From: Enterobacter asburiae
GTDB lineage: Bacteria > Pseudomonadota > Gammaproteobacteria > Enterobacterales > Enterobacteriaceae
Assembly: GCF_021440515.1 (NCBI RefSeq)
Contig: NZ_JAKCMV010000046.1
Location: 1 to 64,000 of the forward strand
Direction: 5' to 3'
Length of the DNA: 64,000 nucleotides
This document shows positions 28,187 to 38,047 of the stretch, one piece after another. The notes below the pieces were generated by a model that searched no databases, had not been told where the DNA came from, and worked only from the letters and a program-made list of their open reading frames with translations. Position numbers and translations under genes: made by a program. Every line of letters begins with the position of its first letter. Positions within the stretch are counted from its first letter, which is position 1.

Positions 28187-30301
28187 TTATTCCTCGTTTA
28201 CGGCTTGTTGAGCGGCTTTCCTGGCCTGAACGCGCGCAATCGCGGCGGCGACTGCGGCTTTGCGTGGATCGTCGTCGTTGGCAGCCTGGGGCTGCTCTTC
28301 CTGCTGTGCGGCTTTGCGCGCTTTGGCGCGGGCGATAGCGGCCTCAACGGCGGCTTTACGCGGATCGACCGGCGCCTCTGGCTCGGCAGGCTGTGCTTGT
28401 TCGGCTTTGCGCGCTTTGGCGCGAGCGATAGCGGCCTCAACGGCGGTTTTGCGCGGATCGACCGGCGCCTCTGGCTCGGCAGGCTGCGCCTGTTCGGCTT
28501 TGCGCGCTTTGGCGCGGGCGATAGCGGCCTCAACGGCGGCTTTACGCGGATCGACCGGCGCCGCTGGCTCGGCAGGCTGCGCCTGTTCGGCTTTGCGCGC
28601 TTTAGCGCGGGCGATGGCGGCTTCGACAGCGGCTTTGCGCGGGTCAACGTCAGCCTGCGGCTGCGCGTTTTGCACTTTTTCCGCCTGACGGGCGCGGGCT
28701 TCGGCTTTACGCGCCTCGCGCGCGGCAATCACCGCGCTGTTATCCGGCTTCTCTCCGGCGGCGATAACGACCGGCTCTGCGGCGCTGGCTTTTTTCTCGC
28801 GAACGCGGGCCAGCGCGGCGTTGATGGCGTCCTGATCTTTCTCGCCAGGCTGCACGGCGGCCTGCTTATGGCGCGCCTGACGCGCGGCTTTTTCGCGCTC
28901 AAGGCGAGCCTGACGCGCTTCGAAACGGGCTTTAGCTTCCGCCGCGCGTTTTTCTTCCATTGAGATGGCGTAGATTTCAGCCTTCTCCTGACGGAAATAC
29001 TGCACCAGCGGAATATTGCTCGGACACACCCAGGCGCAGGCACCGCATTCGATGCAGTCGGCCAGATTGTGCGCTTTCGCTTTGTCGTGCAGCTGGCCTT
29101 TGCTGTACCAGTAGAGCTGCTGCGGCAGAAGATCGGCCGGACAGGCGTCGGCACAGGCGCTACAGCGAATGCAGCCTTTCTCTTCCTGCGACTCGCCCAT
29201 TTCGGTTGCGGACGGAGCCAGCAGGCAGTTGGTAATTTTCACTACCGGGACGTCGAGCCAGGGCAGGGTAAAGCCCATCAGCGGGCCGCCCATAATCACC
29301 ATCTGTTCGCTGCCCGCGCAGAACCCGGCGTGATCCAGCAGATGACGCACCGGCGTGCCCAGGCGGGCCCAGACGTTCCCCGGACGGGAAACGGACTCCC
29401 CGGTCAGGGTCACCACGCGTTCGGTCAGCGGTTCACCGTCGATCACCGCGCGCTTCACCGCATAGGCGGTGCCGACGTTTTGCATCAGCACGCCGATATC
29501 GGACGAGCGGCCGCCGTGCGGAACCTGCTTGCCGGTCAGGATCTGGGTCAGCTGTTTCGCACCGCCGGACGGGTATTTGGTAGGAATAACGCGCAGGCTG
29601 ATATCGTGGCTGCCCGCCAGCACCGCCCGCAGCATTGAGATGGCCTGCGGTTTGTTGTCCTCGATACCGATTAACACTTCACGCGGCTGCAAAATATGCG
29701 CGAGGATGCGGATCCCCTCTACCACCTGCGCGGCGCAGTCCTGCATCAGACGATCGTCGGCGGTGATGTACGGCTCGCATTCGGCGGCGTTAATAATCAG
29801 CGTCTGGATCTTGTCGCCACCGCCGCGCAGCTTCGTGCCCGTCGGGAAGCCCGCGCCGCCAAGCCCGGCAACGCCGAACTGGTGAACGCGTTCGATAAGC
29901 TCTTCGCGGCTGTGCGCGCGGTAGTCGCTCCAGCCGTCACGATCGATCCAGCGGTCTTCGCCGTCGGCATCAATCATGACGCTCAGTTCAGAGAGGGCGG
30001 AAGGGTGCGCAACGGTGTGCGGGGCAATGGCCGTCACCGTACCGGAGGTGGGGGCGTGAACCGGCAGCATCCGTCCGCGACCAAAGGTCAGGGGCTGCCC
30101 GCGCAGGACATAATCGCCCACTTTTACGCACAGCTCGCCTTCTGCGCCAATGTGCTGTTTGAGCGGCATAACGTAGCGCGCCGCCAGCGGAATTTGCCGC
30201 AGCGGCGTGCCGTTAGACTGGATTTTCATCTCCGGCGGGTGAATGCCGCCGTCAAAGTCCCAAATCTTCTCTTTTCTGAAGGCAGAAAATAACTTAAGCA
30301 T
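28187..30301 (-). CDS. rsxC: Electron transport complex subunit RsxC
   Basis: Peripheral NADH-binding subunit, 704 residues. The order is an N-terminal RnfC barrel domain, then a Rossmann/SLBB flavin-NADH region ([13 protein letters not shown] at about residue 130). Two 4Fe-4S ferredoxin motifs follow ([12 protein letters not shown] and [12 protein letters not shown] at about 378-430), then a long Ala/Lys/Gln-rich tail. The tail has five tandem units of about 31 residues beginning DPRK (residues 553-704), encoded by 93-base DNA repeats. E. coli RsxC (740 residues) has a similar variable tail, so length differences are expected there. Confidence 0.97.
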   Translation of the reverse strand: MLKLFSAFRKEKIWDFDGGIHPPEMKIQSNGTPLRQIPLAARYVMPLKQHIGAEGELCVKVGDYVLRGQPLTFGRGRMLPVHAPTSGTVTAIAPHTVAHPSALSELSVMIDADGEDRWIDRDGWSDYRAHSREELIERVHQFGVAGLGGAGFPTGTKLRGGGDKIQTLIINAAECEPYITADDRLMQDCAAQVVEGIRILAHILQPREVLIGIEDNKPQAISMLRAVLAGSHDISLRVIPTKYPSGGAKQLTQILTGKQVPHGGRSSDIGVLMQNVGTAYAVKRAVIDGEPLTERVVTLTGESVSRPGNVWARLGTPVRHLLDHAGFCAGSEQMVIMGGPLMGFTLPWLDVPVVKITNCLLAPSATEMGESQEEKGCIRCSACADACPADLLPQQLYWYSKGQLHDKAKAHNLADCIECGACAWVCPSNIPLVQYFRQEKAEIYAISMEEKRAAEAKARFEARQARLEREKAARQARHKQAAVQPGEKDQDAINAALARVREKKASAAEPVVIAAGEKPDNSAVIAAREARKAEARARQAEKVQNAQPQADVDPRKAAVEAAIARAKARKAEQAQPAEPAAPVDPRKAAVEAAIARAKARKAEQAQPAEPEAPVDPRKTAVEAAIARAKARKAEQAQPAEPEAPVDPRKAAVEAAIARAKARKAAQQEEQPQAANDDDPRKAAVAAAIARVQARKAAQQAVNEE
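28190..28645. repeat. 93-base tandem repeats in the 3' end of rsxC
   Basis: Four units of about 93 bases plus a shorter fifth, encoding [20 protein letters not shown]-type segments of 31-32 residues with PAEP linkers. Units 1-3 are almost identical at DNA level, which suggests recent unit duplication or gene conversion. Copy number is likely variable between strains. Confidence 0.92.
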
Positions 30302-30872
30302 GTTGTTCCACAGGAATGATGCGAACCGGAATGGTCTGAAGATCCCATTTCCAGCTTTCGGTAGTCGTTTCGACCGGGCGTAGCTCGATACACTGCGTCG
30401 GGCAGGGGGCTACGCAGAGGTTACAGCCGGTACACAGATCCGCCACCACGGTGTGCATGGAGCGGGTGGCTCCGACAATGGCGTCGACAGGACACGCCTG
30501 AATACATTTGGTACAGCCGATGCAGTTAGCTTCGTCAATGACGGCCAGCGCGCGCACCGGCTCTTGTACGTCGTCATCGCCATCAACAGGCTGCGGATCG
30601 ACGTTAAGCAGGGCGGCGATTTTCAGCATCACCGCTTCGCCGCCTGGCGCACAGCGGTTAATTTTTTCACCCTGCACGCCCACCGCTTCGGCATACGGGC
30701 GACAGCCAGGGTAACCGCACTGCCCACACTGGCTTTGCGGCAAGAGTTCATCGATTTTTTCAACGACGGGATCGTCCTCTACCGCGAAACGGCGGGAGGC
30801 ATAGCCCAGAATGATGCCAAACACCAGACCCAGCACGCTGATCGATGCGATGGCAATCCAGATAGCATTCAT
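30294..30872 (-). CDS. rsxB: Electron transport complex subunit RsxB
   Basis: Iron-sulfur subunit of the Rsx complex, 192 residues. It has an N-terminal membrane anchor (3-25), then a 4Fe-4S motif CGQCGYPGC with a distant Cys (NRCAPGG). Two classical ferredoxin motifs follow, [12 protein letters not shown] and [12 protein letters not shown]. It overlaps rsxC by eight bases and abuts rsxA at a shared base. Confidence 0.97.
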   Translation of the reverse strand: MNAIWIAIASISVLGLVFGIILGYASRRFAVEDDPVVEKIDELLPQSQCGQCGYPGCRPYAEAVGVQGEKINRCAPGGEAVMLKIAALLNVDPQPVDGDDDVQEPVRALAVIDEANCIGCTKCIQACPVDAIVGATRSMHTVVADLCTGCNLCVAPCPTQCIELRPVETTTESWKWDLQTIPVRIIPVEQHA

Positions 30873-31453
30873 TACAGCTTCACCAGACCACTAAAGCCCA
30901 TAAAGGCCAGAGACATTAAACCGGCGGTGACCAGCGCAATGGCGTTACCGCGAAACGGTGCAGGAATATCCGCTGCCGCCAGGCGTTCGCGAATCGAGGC
31001 GAACAGCACCATCACCAGAGAGAAACCGACCGCCGCGGAGAAACCGTACAGCGCCGATTGCATAAAATTATGCCCGAGATTGATGTTCAGCAGCGCCACG
31101 CCGAGCACGGCGCAGTTGGTGGTAATCAGCGGCAGGAAGATACCCAGCAGGCGATAGAGCGCCGGGCTGGTCTTGCGCACCACCATCTCGGTGAACTGCA
31201 CCACTACCGCGATCACGAGGATAAAGGCCAGCGTGCGCAGGTAGGTCAACCCGAGCGGGATGAGGATCCAGTTATCAATCCACCAGGCGCAAATCGACGC
31301 CATCGTCATGACGAAGGTGGTTGCCAGCCCCATGCCCATTGCGGTTTCAAGCTTTTTGGACACGCCCATAAACGGGCACAGGCCAAGGAACTTCACCAGC
31401 ACGAAGTTGTTAACCAGCACAGTTCCGACAAAGAGCAGTAAGTAATCGGTCAT
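30872..31453 (-). CDS. rsxA: Electron transport complex subunit RsxA
   Basis: Integral membrane subunit, 193 residues with six hydrophobic helices, RnfA/NqrE family. The conserved segments [17 protein letters not shown] and [17 protein letters not shown] carry the two Cys residues that bind an intramembrane iron-sulfur cluster. It is the first rsx gene, 76 bases downstream of ydgK in the same direction. Confidence 0.97.
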   Translation of the reverse strand: MTDYLLLFVGTVLVNNFVLVKFLGLCPFMGVSKKLETAMGMGLATTFVMTMASICAWWIDNWILIPLGLTYLRTLAFILVIAVVVQFTEMVVRKTSPALYRLLGIFLPLITTNCAVLGVALLNINLGHNFMQSALYGFSAAVGFSLVMVLFASIRERLAAADIPAPFRGNAIALVTAGLMSLAFMGFSGLVKL

Positions 31454-31529
31454 TATTCAGCCTGAAATAAAAAAGCCGCCTATTATCGGACAAACCACAA
31501 CTGGCGACAACAGGATAACTGTAAGGGTA

Positions 31530-31970
31530 TTACGGGTTCACGAAGGTTTTCTTCACGCGCGTCGAGCGCTTGAAATAGGGGACCAGCAGCGCGGTTGCCA
31601 GCAGCGGGAACAGCAGCTGGCGAACGGCCAGCGCGTCCGACACCGGCGAGAAAGCAAAGGCTTTAACCGCCAGCAGGACGGAGACCAGCAGCCAGATAAT
31701 GTAGTGCTTCGGCACTGACCTGCGGCGTTTAAAGAAAGCAATGGTCAGCCACAGCGTGTAATACCACATGCCGATGGCGAAAACGAACGACGCAAACCAC
31801 AGGGCAATTCTGCCGTTGCTTTGAGACATCAGGGCCTGAATAGCGTGAGGCGTGATCAGCGCAGTGGTATAAAGCAGCAGCGCCAGCGACGCGCTTAATA
31901 ATGCAACCAGCAGCCATGCCAGCGGGGCGATTAACCAGCCTCCAATTCGTTCTCCGGGCGTTGCGGTCAT
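31530..31970 (-). CDS. ydgK: DUF2569 inner-membrane protein YdgK
   Basis: A 146-residue protein with about four hydrophobic helices, matching E. coli YdgK (GERIGGWLIAPLAWLL, WYYTLWLTIAFFKRRR, PKHYIIWLL). Function unknown. The ATG at 31970 is chosen over one four codons earlier because the GGAG SD lies between them at correct spacing. It lies directly upstream of rsxA and may be read into the rsx operon. Confidence 0.92.
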   Translation of the reverse strand: MTATPGERIGGWLIAPLAWLLVALLSASLALLLYTTALITPHAIQALMSQSNGRIALWFASFVFAIGMWYYTLWLTIAFFKRRRSVPKHYIIWLLVSVLLAVKAFAFSPVSDALAVRQLLFPLLATALLVPYFKRSTRVKKTFVNP

Positions 31971-32055
31971 GTCTTCTCCCATAAGTCTGCGCGAAACGTT
32001 ATATATAAATTTGCAGGGCGCAGAGTATATAACATTTCGCGCTGATGGCTACTTC

Positions 32056-32271
32056 TTATAGTACGTAACGCCATACGGACTTAGGGACTTCCCCCACGTT
32101 GAACAAGCGACCGCCAGAGACCAGCTCCGCACGACGGTGGTCGGCAGCGCGGTACATGCTGATGATTTCCTGATTATCCGACAGGGTGTAATTCAAATGG
32201 TCAAACAGTTTTTCCAGGCTCTCAAGGGAATTGATCTTGCGAAATTTTAATAAATAGTCCTGAACTGTCAT
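32056..32271 (-). CDS. cnu: Hha-family nucleoid protein Cnu (YdgT)
   Basis: A 71-residue oriC-binding nucleoid-associated protein of the Hha/YmoA family that partners H-NS and StpA to silence genes. The family core [20 protein letters not shown] and the [13 protein letters not shown] segment are intact. The ATG at 32271 gives the E. coli length; the upstream extension is unsupported. Its gene lies between blr and ydgK, as in E. coli. Confidence 0.96.
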   Translation of the reverse strand: MTVQDYLLKFRKINSLESLEKLFDHLNYTLSDNQEIISMYRAADHRRAELVSGGRLFNVGEVPKSVWRYVL

Positions 32272-32505
32272 GTTAATAAGTTTCCATATAAAAGTGAGTA
32301 ATACCCGCAAAGGTAATACGTTCGAATAATAAACGGATTAATAAAGACGTAAACTGCCCACTCAGGTAACGCGACTAAATTAGGAGTTTTCTTTGTTGAA
32401 AGATTCAGGCATCAGATGATGCCTGGAAGAGAAGGGTAACCCTGTTCAACACGGCTGGCAATACGTTACTGACATAATATGTCATGCTTTATTACCGTGC
32501 TGAGA

Positions 32506-32643
32506 TCACTTCGGATGAGCGACTACGACTGGCTCCGGCGGCTGGTAGTTATCAATATGGCTGGCAACGCCCAGCAAAATGACTGACACACCCAGAACAA
32601 TCCATCCCGCTAATTCAATGATTCGATTAAATATTGATATCAT
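32506..32643 (-). CDS. blr: Small divisome-associated membrane protein Blr
   Basis: A 45-codon gene absent from usual long-ORF lists. The translation includes NRIIELAGWIVLGVSVILL and HIDNYQPPEP, clearly the E. coli Blr peptide, a single-helix inner-membrane protein linked to beta-lactam tolerance and cell division. Its place beside cnu is conserved. The E. coli start codon position is here TTT, so initiation must be further upstream. ATG at 32643 gives four extra residues; an in-frame ATG at 32667 would give 53. Neither has a clear SD. Confidence 0.85.
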   Translation of the reverse strand: MISIFNRIIELAGWIVLGVSVILLGVASHIDNYQPPEPVVVAHPK

Positions 32644-32875
32644 GATTCGTATAAGTAATTTATCCATAAATTCAGGTTGTAAATATTACTGCGCAACCCG
32701 GTTTCCGGCAAGGGCTTTGGGAACGGTTCCCTGCAAATGAAATCAGAAGGTTATAGGAGTGTAACGAAAATAACCGACAGAGAATGCTATCCTAAGTCCT
32801 GTGGCACATTATTACTCTTTCATCGCAATACAGTAACCAGTGTGAAATAAGCACATCACCTGCGAGGGTAACACT

Positions 32876-33916
32876 ATGAATGACACTATCCGTGTCGGGC
32901 TTATTGGGTATGGTTATGCGAGTAAAACCTTTCACGCCCCGCTGATTGCCGGTACGGCGGGTATGGACCTGGCGGCAATCGCCAGCAGCGACGCTGCAAA
33001 AGTGGCAACGGACTGGCCCTCGGTGCCGGTCGTGTCAGAGCCAAAGCATCTGTTTAACGATCCGAACATCGATTTAATTATCATTCCCACGCCCAACGAT
33101 ACCCACTTCCCGCTGGCGAAAGCGGCGCTGGAGGCCGGGAAACATGTGGTGGTGGATAAACCCTTCACCGTGACGTTGTCACAGGCGCGCGAGCTGGACG
33201 CGCTGGCGAAAAGCTTCGGTCGCCTGCTCTCGGTATTTCACAACCGCCGCTGGGACAGCGATTTTCTGACCGTGAAGTCACTGATAAATGAAGGCTCGCT
33301 CGGGGAGATCGCCTGGTTCGAGTCGCATTTTGACCGCTACCGGCCGCAGGTGCGCAACCGCTGGCGGGAGCAGGCGGGGCCGGGCAGCGGAATTTGGTAC
33401 GACCTGGGCCCGCATCTGCTCGATCAGGCGGTGAACCTGTTTGGCCTGCCCGTGAGCCTGACCGTCGATCTGGCGCAGCTACGACCCGGCGCGCAAACCA
33501 CCGACTGTTTCCACGCGATTTTAAGCTATCCGCAGCGGCGCATCGTGCTTCACGCCTCGATGCTGGCGGCGGCGGAAACGGCGCGCTACATCGTCCACGG
33601 GACGCGCGGCAGCTACGTGAAGTTCGGTCTGGATCCGCAGGAGGAGCGGCTCAAAAATGGCGAGCGTCTGCCGCAGGAGGACTGGGGCTACGATATGCGC
33701 GACGGGGTGGTGACGCGTTTTGAAGGAGAGGAGCAGGTAGAGGAAACGCTGCTGACGCAACCGGGGAATTACCCGGCCTATTATGCGGCGATCCGCGATG
33801 CCCTGAACGGGACGGGCGAAAACCCGGTTCCCGCAAGCCAGGCGATTCAGGTCATGGAGCTGATTGAGCTGGGGATCGAATCTGCCAAACATCGCGCCAC
33901 GCTCTGTCTGGCATAG
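32876..33916 (+). CDS. ydgJ: Gfo/Idh/MocA-family oxidoreductase YdgJ
   Basis: Putative NAD(P)-dependent dehydrogenase of 346 residues, the E. coli YdgJ orthologue. The N-terminal Rossmann motif is GLIGYGYASKTFHAP (residues 9-23), the family EKP-like signature is VVVDKPFT, and a C-terminal alpha/beta domain includes GIWYDLGPHLLDQAV. The substrate, presumably a sugar or polyol, is unknown. It is transcribed divergently from blr and convergently with add. Confidence 0.94.
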   Translation: MNDTIRVGLIGYGYASKTFHAPLIAGTAGMDLAAIASSDAAKVATDWPSVPVVSEPKHLFNDPNIDLIIIPTPNDTHFPLAKAALEAGKHVVVDKPFTVTLSQARELDALAKSFGRLLSVFHNRRWDSDFLTVKSLINEGSLGEIAWFESHFDRYRPQVRNRWREQAGPGSGIWYDLGPHLLDQAVNLFGLPVSLTVDLAQLRPGAQTTDCFHAILSYPQRRIVLHASMLAAAETARYIVHGTRGSYVKFGLDPQEERLKNGERLPQEDWGYDMRDGVVTRFEGEEQVEETLLTQPGNYPAYYAAIRDALNGTGENPVPASQAIQVMELIELGIESAKHRATLCLA

Positions 33917-33934
33917 GTTTTATCCGTTTTTCCT

Positions 33935-33952
33935 GGCCGGGCGCTACCCGGC
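33935..33952. repeat. Short REP-like hairpin between ydgJ and add
   Basis: GCCGGG and CCCGGC form an arm pair around GCGCTA. It resembles half of a REP unit and may also act as the convergent-gene stop. There is no T-run. Confidence 0.45.
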
Positions 33953-33960
33953 ACGGGGGT

Positions 33961-34962
33961 TTAGGCGCTTGCGACTTTATCCCGCAGCGCCTGTTTTTCT
34001 AACGGCGTCAGGAAGGCCATCTCCAGGCCGTTGATCTGCGCCTGGCGGATCTGCTCCCCGCTCAGCCCGGCTTTTGGCGCCGCGATATTGTACTCATGAA
34101 TGATGTCCACGCCCTGAACCGCCGGATCGTCGGTGTTGAGCGACGCCAGCACGCCATGTTCCAGGAAGGTTTTCAGCGGATGCTTGTCCAGCGAGGCCAC
34201 GGTGCTGGTCTGAATGTTCGAGGTCAGGCAGGATTCAATCCCGACGCGCTGCTCGGCGAGGAAATCCATCAGGGCGCGATCTTCAACGGCTTTCACACCA
34301 TGACCGATACGCTCTGCGCCCAGCTCGCGAATGGCCTGCCAGATGCTTTCCGGGCCTGCCGCTTCGCCCGCGTGAACGGTGATGTGCCAGCCTGCATCGC
34401 GGGCGCGGTTGAAGTGGGAGAGGAACAGGCTGCCGGGGAAGCCCAGCTCGTCGCCCGCCAGGTCAACGGCGGTGATCTTATCCCGGTGCGCCAGCAGCGC
34501 CTCCAGCTCCTGCAAACATGCCGCTTCACCGAAGGTGCGGCTCATGATGCCAATCAGACGCGCCTGTACGTCAAACGCCTTACAGCCTTCTTCCACGCCA
34601 GCAATCACCGCTTCAACCACGCCCGCTACCGGGAGGCTGTGGGTCATCGCCATATAGCCCGGGGAGAAGCGCAGCTCAACGTAGTGCAGGCCGTTACGGG
34701 CGGCATCTTCGATATTTTCAAACGCCACGCGGCGGCAGGCGTCAAGGGAGGCCAGCATCTTCACGCCCCAGTCGAGCTTGCTGAGAAAACTCACCAGATC
34801 CGGTTCATTTGAGGTCACCTGGACATGCGGGATCAGGGTTTCAAGGGTTTGTGCGGGAAGGGTTAGGTTGAACTTGCGGCCAAGATCGAGAATGGTTTGG
34901 GCACGAATGTTACCGTCAAGATGACGATGGATATCAGTGAGGGGAAGGCGTGTATCAATCAT
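33961..34962 (-). CDS. add: Adenosine deaminase
   Basis: Zinc enzyme that deaminates adenosine and deoxyadenosine to inosine forms in purine salvage, 333 residues from the ATG at 34962. Metal ligands are His12 and His14 (DIHRHLDGN), His in ITVHAGEA and Asp in [10 protein letters not shown]. The catalytic Glu lies in HAGEA. The open frame upstream of this ATG is unsupported. It is convergent with ydgJ and downstream of the malYX unit. Confidence 0.97.
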   Translation of the reverse strand: MIDTRLPLTDIHRHLDGNIRAQTILDLGRKFNLTLPAQTLETLIPHVQVTSNEPDLVSFLSKLDWGVKMLASLDACRRVAFENIEDAARNGLHYVELRFSPGYMAMTHSLPVAGVVEAVIAGVEEGCKAFDVQARLIGIMSRTFGEAACLQELEALLAHRDKITAVDLAGDELGFPGSLFLSHFNRARDAGWHITVHAGEAAGPESIWQAIRELGAERIGHGVKAVEDRALMDFLAEQRVGIESCLTSNIQTSTVASLDKHPLKTFLEHGVLASLNTDDPAVQGVDIIHEYNIAAPKAGLSGEQIRQAQINGLEMAFLTPLEKQALRDKVASA

Positions 34963-35059
34963 GGTCGCACTCTTTTTCTGGTTAAAGTGCGCCATATTAT
35001 AAAAACAAATCGGGGTAAAAAGCTATTTGCGCAAGGGAATATTCCGTTGCGCAAATGTG

Positions 35060-36232
35060 TTACAGCAGCGCGTTGATCCCGGCGATAAGGCGCTGAACCC
35101 CTTGCTCCAGCTTGCCGCGTGGACACCCTGCGTTCAGGCGAATAAAACCATTACCCTCTTCACCGTAGGTATATCCCGGCATGATGGCGACTTTTTGCTG
35201 CTCAATCAGCACCTTTTGCAGCGCGCGGTCGTCGATATTAAGCGGGCGCAGGTCGATCCAGGCCAGATATGTTGCCTCCGGCGGCTGCCAGTTAAGGGCA
35301 GGGAACGCGCGGTTAAGTTCGTCAGCCACGTAGCGCAGATTATCTTCTAAATAGTGGCGAAGCGCGTCGAGCCAGGCTTCTCCCTCCTGATAGGCGGCAA
35401 TGTGGGCAACCAGCGCCAGCACCGACGGCGAAGAGAGCCCGTCGCGGCCCTTCAGGGCGCTGAGATATGCGCTGCGGCTGGCCTCATCGCCGATCAGCCC
35501 GTACGCGCCGGTCAGCGCCGGGATGTTAAAGCTCTTGGAGCCGGAGGTCAGCAGCGCCCACCTGCCGCGCGCCACCGCGTTCCACGGCGTATGGCGATGT
35601 TCGCCCCACACCATGTCCATATGGATCTCATCGCTAATCACCGCCACGTCGTAGCGCTCGCACAGCGCCGCCATCTGGTTCAACTCGTCACGCGTCCAGA
35701 CCTTCCCGGTGGGGTTTTGCGGGCTACAGAGCAGCAGTATTTTGTTTTCCGGTTTTGCCAGCGCGGCTTCCAGCGAGGCCATATTGCCCTGCCAGCCCTG
35801 CGCGGTTTTCTCCATTGCCACCGGGACAACGCGGCGCTGGTTGCCCTCAATCGCCTTATAAAACGCGTCGTAGGCCGGGGTATGTACCACCACGCCGTCA
35901 CCCGGCTCAGACCAGATGCGGATCAGCTCTGAAACCATATAAATGACCGACGGGCCGTAAACAACGGAGTCGGTATCAATCTCGCTGTTGAAGCGCTGGT
36001 GGAACCAGTGCGCCACGGCGGCGAGGAACTCATCGTTCTTCCAGCGGCTGTAGCCAAACACGCCGTGGTCGATACGCTGATGCAGCGCGTCGATGATGCA
36101 CGGGGCGGTGGCGAAATCCATATCGGAGATAGTGAAGGGCAGCAGATCGGCGGCCCCGAAGCGGTCGGCGATATAATCCCACTGGGTGCACCAGGTACCG
36201 TGGCGATCGACGACCTTAGAAAAATCAAACAT
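35060..36232 (-). CDS. malY: Bifunctional cystathionine beta-lyase / maltose regulon modulator MalY
   Basis: PLP-dependent beta-C-S lyase of 390 residues that also binds and inhibits the maltose activator MalT. The PLP Lys233 is in SGSKSFNIP, with cofactor contacts in NPTGKVW and ISDEIHMD. The length and N-terminus MFDFSKVVDRHGTWCTQWDY match E. coli. It is the second gene of malXY, with SD AGGAG after an intercistronic hairpin. Confidence 0.97.
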   Translation of the reverse strand: MFDFSKVVDRHGTWCTQWDYIADRFGAADLLPFTISDMDFATAPCIIDALHQRIDHGVFGYSRWKNDEFLAAVAHWFHQRFNSEIDTDSVVYGPSVIYMVSELIRIWSEPGDGVVVHTPAYDAFYKAIEGNQRRVVPVAMEKTAQGWQGNMASLEAALAKPENKILLLCSPQNPTGKVWTRDELNQMAALCERYDVAVISDEIHMDMVWGEHRHTPWNAVARGRWALLTSGSKSFNIPALTGAYGLIGDEASRSAYLSALKGRDGLSSPSVLALVAHIAAYQEGEAWLDALRHYLEDNLRYVADELNRAFPALNWQPPEATYLAWIDLRPLNIDDRALQKVLIEQQKVAIMPGYTYGEEGNGFIRLNAGCPRGKLEQGVQRLIAGINALL

Positions 36233-36254
36233 AACGTGACTCCTAAAAATAAAA

Positions 36255-36273
36255 CCCCCTCATGGCGAGGGGG
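36255..36273 (-). terminator. Intercistronic terminator-like hairpin between malX and malY
   Basis: On the minus strand CCCCCTC/GAGGGGG forms a 7-bp GC-rich stem with a 5-base loop, followed by TTTTATTTTT just before the malY ribosome site. It looks like a working intrinsic terminator inside the operon. Confidence 0.75.
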
Positions 36274-36280
36274 CGAGGCA

Positions 36281-37870
36281 TCAGGCTTCGACCGTTCGCA
36301 TCAGGGTCGCCAGCTCGTCTTTGACCGACTGGACCTGCGGGCCGATAACCACCTGCAAATTATGCTGATTCAACTGTACCACGCCGATTGCCCGGTTGGC
36401 CTTCAGGGCGTTGGTATCCACTTTAGACATATCCGCCACCGACAGGCGCAGGCGGGTGATGCAGTTATCCAGAGAAGTAATATTATCCGCACCGCCCAGC
36501 GCCGCCAGAATCGCAGGGGTGTTATAGCCGGATTTGCCGACGGTAGCCGCCACAGCCTGCTCAACGCTTGCGGTGTCCACATCGCGGCCCGGCGTTTTCA
36601 GGTTAAAGCGGGTGATGGCGAAGCGGAAGATGCCGTAGTACACCGCGAACCAGATAGCCGCCACAACCGGCACCAGATACCACTTGGTCGACAGACCGTG
36701 AAGGATCCCGAACACCACGAAGTCGATCACGTTGCCGTCGGTGTTCCCGATAGTGACGCCCAGCACCGCCATGACGGTAAAGCCCAGGCCGGTCAGCAGC
36801 GCGTGGATGAGGTACAGAACGGGCGCAACGAACAGGAACAGGAATTCGATTGGCTCAGTGGTGCCGCCCACGACGCAGGCGATCACGCCGGAGATCAGCA
36901 GGCCCTTAATTTTATGACGGTTTTCGGGACGGGCGCAGTGGTACATCGCCAGCGCCGCACCCGGCAGACCGCCGAGGAAGGCCGGCATTTTACCCTGCGA
37001 CAGGAAGCGGGTGGCGCTTTCGGAGAAGCCGTGGGTGGTCGGACAGCTCAGTTGCGCCTGGAAGATGGTCAGCGCGCCGCTCACGTCGTGGCCGCACACG
37101 TCCATCGTACCGCCCGCTTCGGTAAAGCGGATCAGCGCGACCAGAATGTGCTGTAAACCAAACGGCAGCAGCAGACGTTCACCGGTACCGAAGATCATCG
37201 GGCCAAAATCGCCCGCGCCGTTGATGATGCGGCCGATACCGGTAATGCCCATCGCAAAGACCGGCCAGATCAGCGGGATAATCAGACCAAACAGGCCCAT
37301 GACTACGAGGGTGATAATCGGCACAAAGCGGGTGCCGCCAAAGAAGGCCAGCGCGTCCGGCAGGCGGATGTTGTGGAAGCGCTCGTGCAGCATCCAGATG
37401 ATCACGCCTGCGATCACCGCACCTAAGATCCCGGTATCAATAGACTGGATACCAATCACGCTCTGAATGTTATTGGCTTTGAGGATCGCGGCATCGGTAG
37501 TGGGCAGAATGCCTTTCGCGGTCAGCCAGAAGTTGACCGCCAGGTTCATCACCGCGTAGCCGACGAAACCGGCAAAGGCCGCAACGCCTTTGTTTTCACG
37601 CGCCAGCCCGAGCGGGATAGCAATACAGAACATCACCGGCAGGAAGCTAAACGCAAAGGAGCCGACCTTACTCATCCAGATGAAGATCGCCTGCAATACC
37701 GGATTGCCGAGGAACGGGATCAGCGTGATAACGTCGTGACTGCTCAGGGAGCTGCCGATCCCGAGCATGATCCCGCAGAAAGAGAGAAGTGCCACGGGCA
37801 GCATAAAGGTTTTACCCAGTTGCTGGAAAAACTCCCACAGCGATATTTTTTGTGCTGTTTTCGTCGTCAT
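36281..37870 (-). CDS. malX: PTS maltose/glucose-type transporter subunit IICB MalX
   Basis: Phosphotransferase-system permease of 529 residues: a membrane IIC domain (about residues 1-430) and a C-terminal IIB domain with the phosphorylated Cys470 in SLDNCITRLRLSV. It can carry glucose and maltose by facilitated diffusion in E. coli, but its natural substrate is uncertain. SD is AAAGGAG. It is transcribed divergently from malI, with MalI operators in the shared region. Confidence 0.97.
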   Translation of the reverse strand: MTTKTAQKISLWEFFQQLGKTFMLPVALLSFCGIMLGIGSSLSSHDVITLIPFLGNPVLQAIFIWMSKVGSFAFSFLPVMFCIAIPLGLARENKGVAAFAGFVGYAVMNLAVNFWLTAKGILPTTDAAILKANNIQSVIGIQSIDTGILGAVIAGVIIWMLHERFHNIRLPDALAFFGGTRFVPIITLVVMGLFGLIIPLIWPVFAMGITGIGRIINGAGDFGPMIFGTGERLLLPFGLQHILVALIRFTEAGGTMDVCGHDVSGALTIFQAQLSCPTTHGFSESATRFLSQGKMPAFLGGLPGAALAMYHCARPENRHKIKGLLISGVIACVVGGTTEPIEFLFLFVAPVLYLIHALLTGLGFTVMAVLGVTIGNTDGNVIDFVVFGILHGLSTKWYLVPVVAAIWFAVYYGIFRFAITRFNLKTPGRDVDTASVEQAVAATVGKSGYNTPAILAALGGADNITSLDNCITRLRLSVADMSKVDTNALKANRAIGVVQLNQHNLQVVIGPQVQSVKDELATLMRTVEA

Positions 37871-37923
37871 AAAACGACTCCTTTATGGTTAAACTCAGTT
37901 TGCCTGCTTCAATGCAGCGAGAA

Positions 37924-37939
37924 GATAAAACGTTTTATC
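37924..37939. promoter_or_regulatory. MalI operator, malXY side
   Basis: GATAAAACGTTTTATC is a perfect 16-base palindrome identical to the operator recognised by MalI in E. coli. It lies 54 bases upstream of malX. Confidence 0.92.
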
Positions 37940-37948
37940 ATAGTTTAG

Positions 37949-37964
37949 TGCGCGCTAAATCACA
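37949..37964. promoter_or_regulatory. Possible CRP site in the malX-malI region
   Basis: TGCGCGCTAAATCACA has a perfect right half-site TCACA and a partial left half-site. E. coli malXY and malI are both CRP-activated from this region, which supports it. Confidence 0.45.
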
Positions 37965-38002
37965 TTCTTAATCTTTGGCTGGTAGTATAAAGAGACCTTA
38001 TT

Positions 38003-38018
38003 GATAAAACGTTTTACC
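38003..38018. promoter_or_regulatory. MalI operator, malI side
   Basis: GATAAAACGTTTTACC differs from the perfect MalI palindrome at the right end only. It lies 30 bases upstream of malI, in position for autorepression. Confidence 0.85.
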
Positions 38019-38047
38019 GATCTCATTATCAGGGAGTTCCGCCACAC

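Noticed and set aside
28190-28645. Regular 93-base repeats considered as a CRISPR-like array
   Set aside because: The repeats are contiguous, in frame, and encode a known low-complexity RsxC tail; there are no spacers and no cas genes.
27026-28963. 645-codon plus-strand ORF with glycine/phenylalanine/arginine repeats opposite rsxD and rsxC
   Set aside because: It is the antisense shadow of the repeated, GC-rich rsxC tail. The rsx genes on the other strand are certain, and the ORF has no domain or ribosome site of its own.
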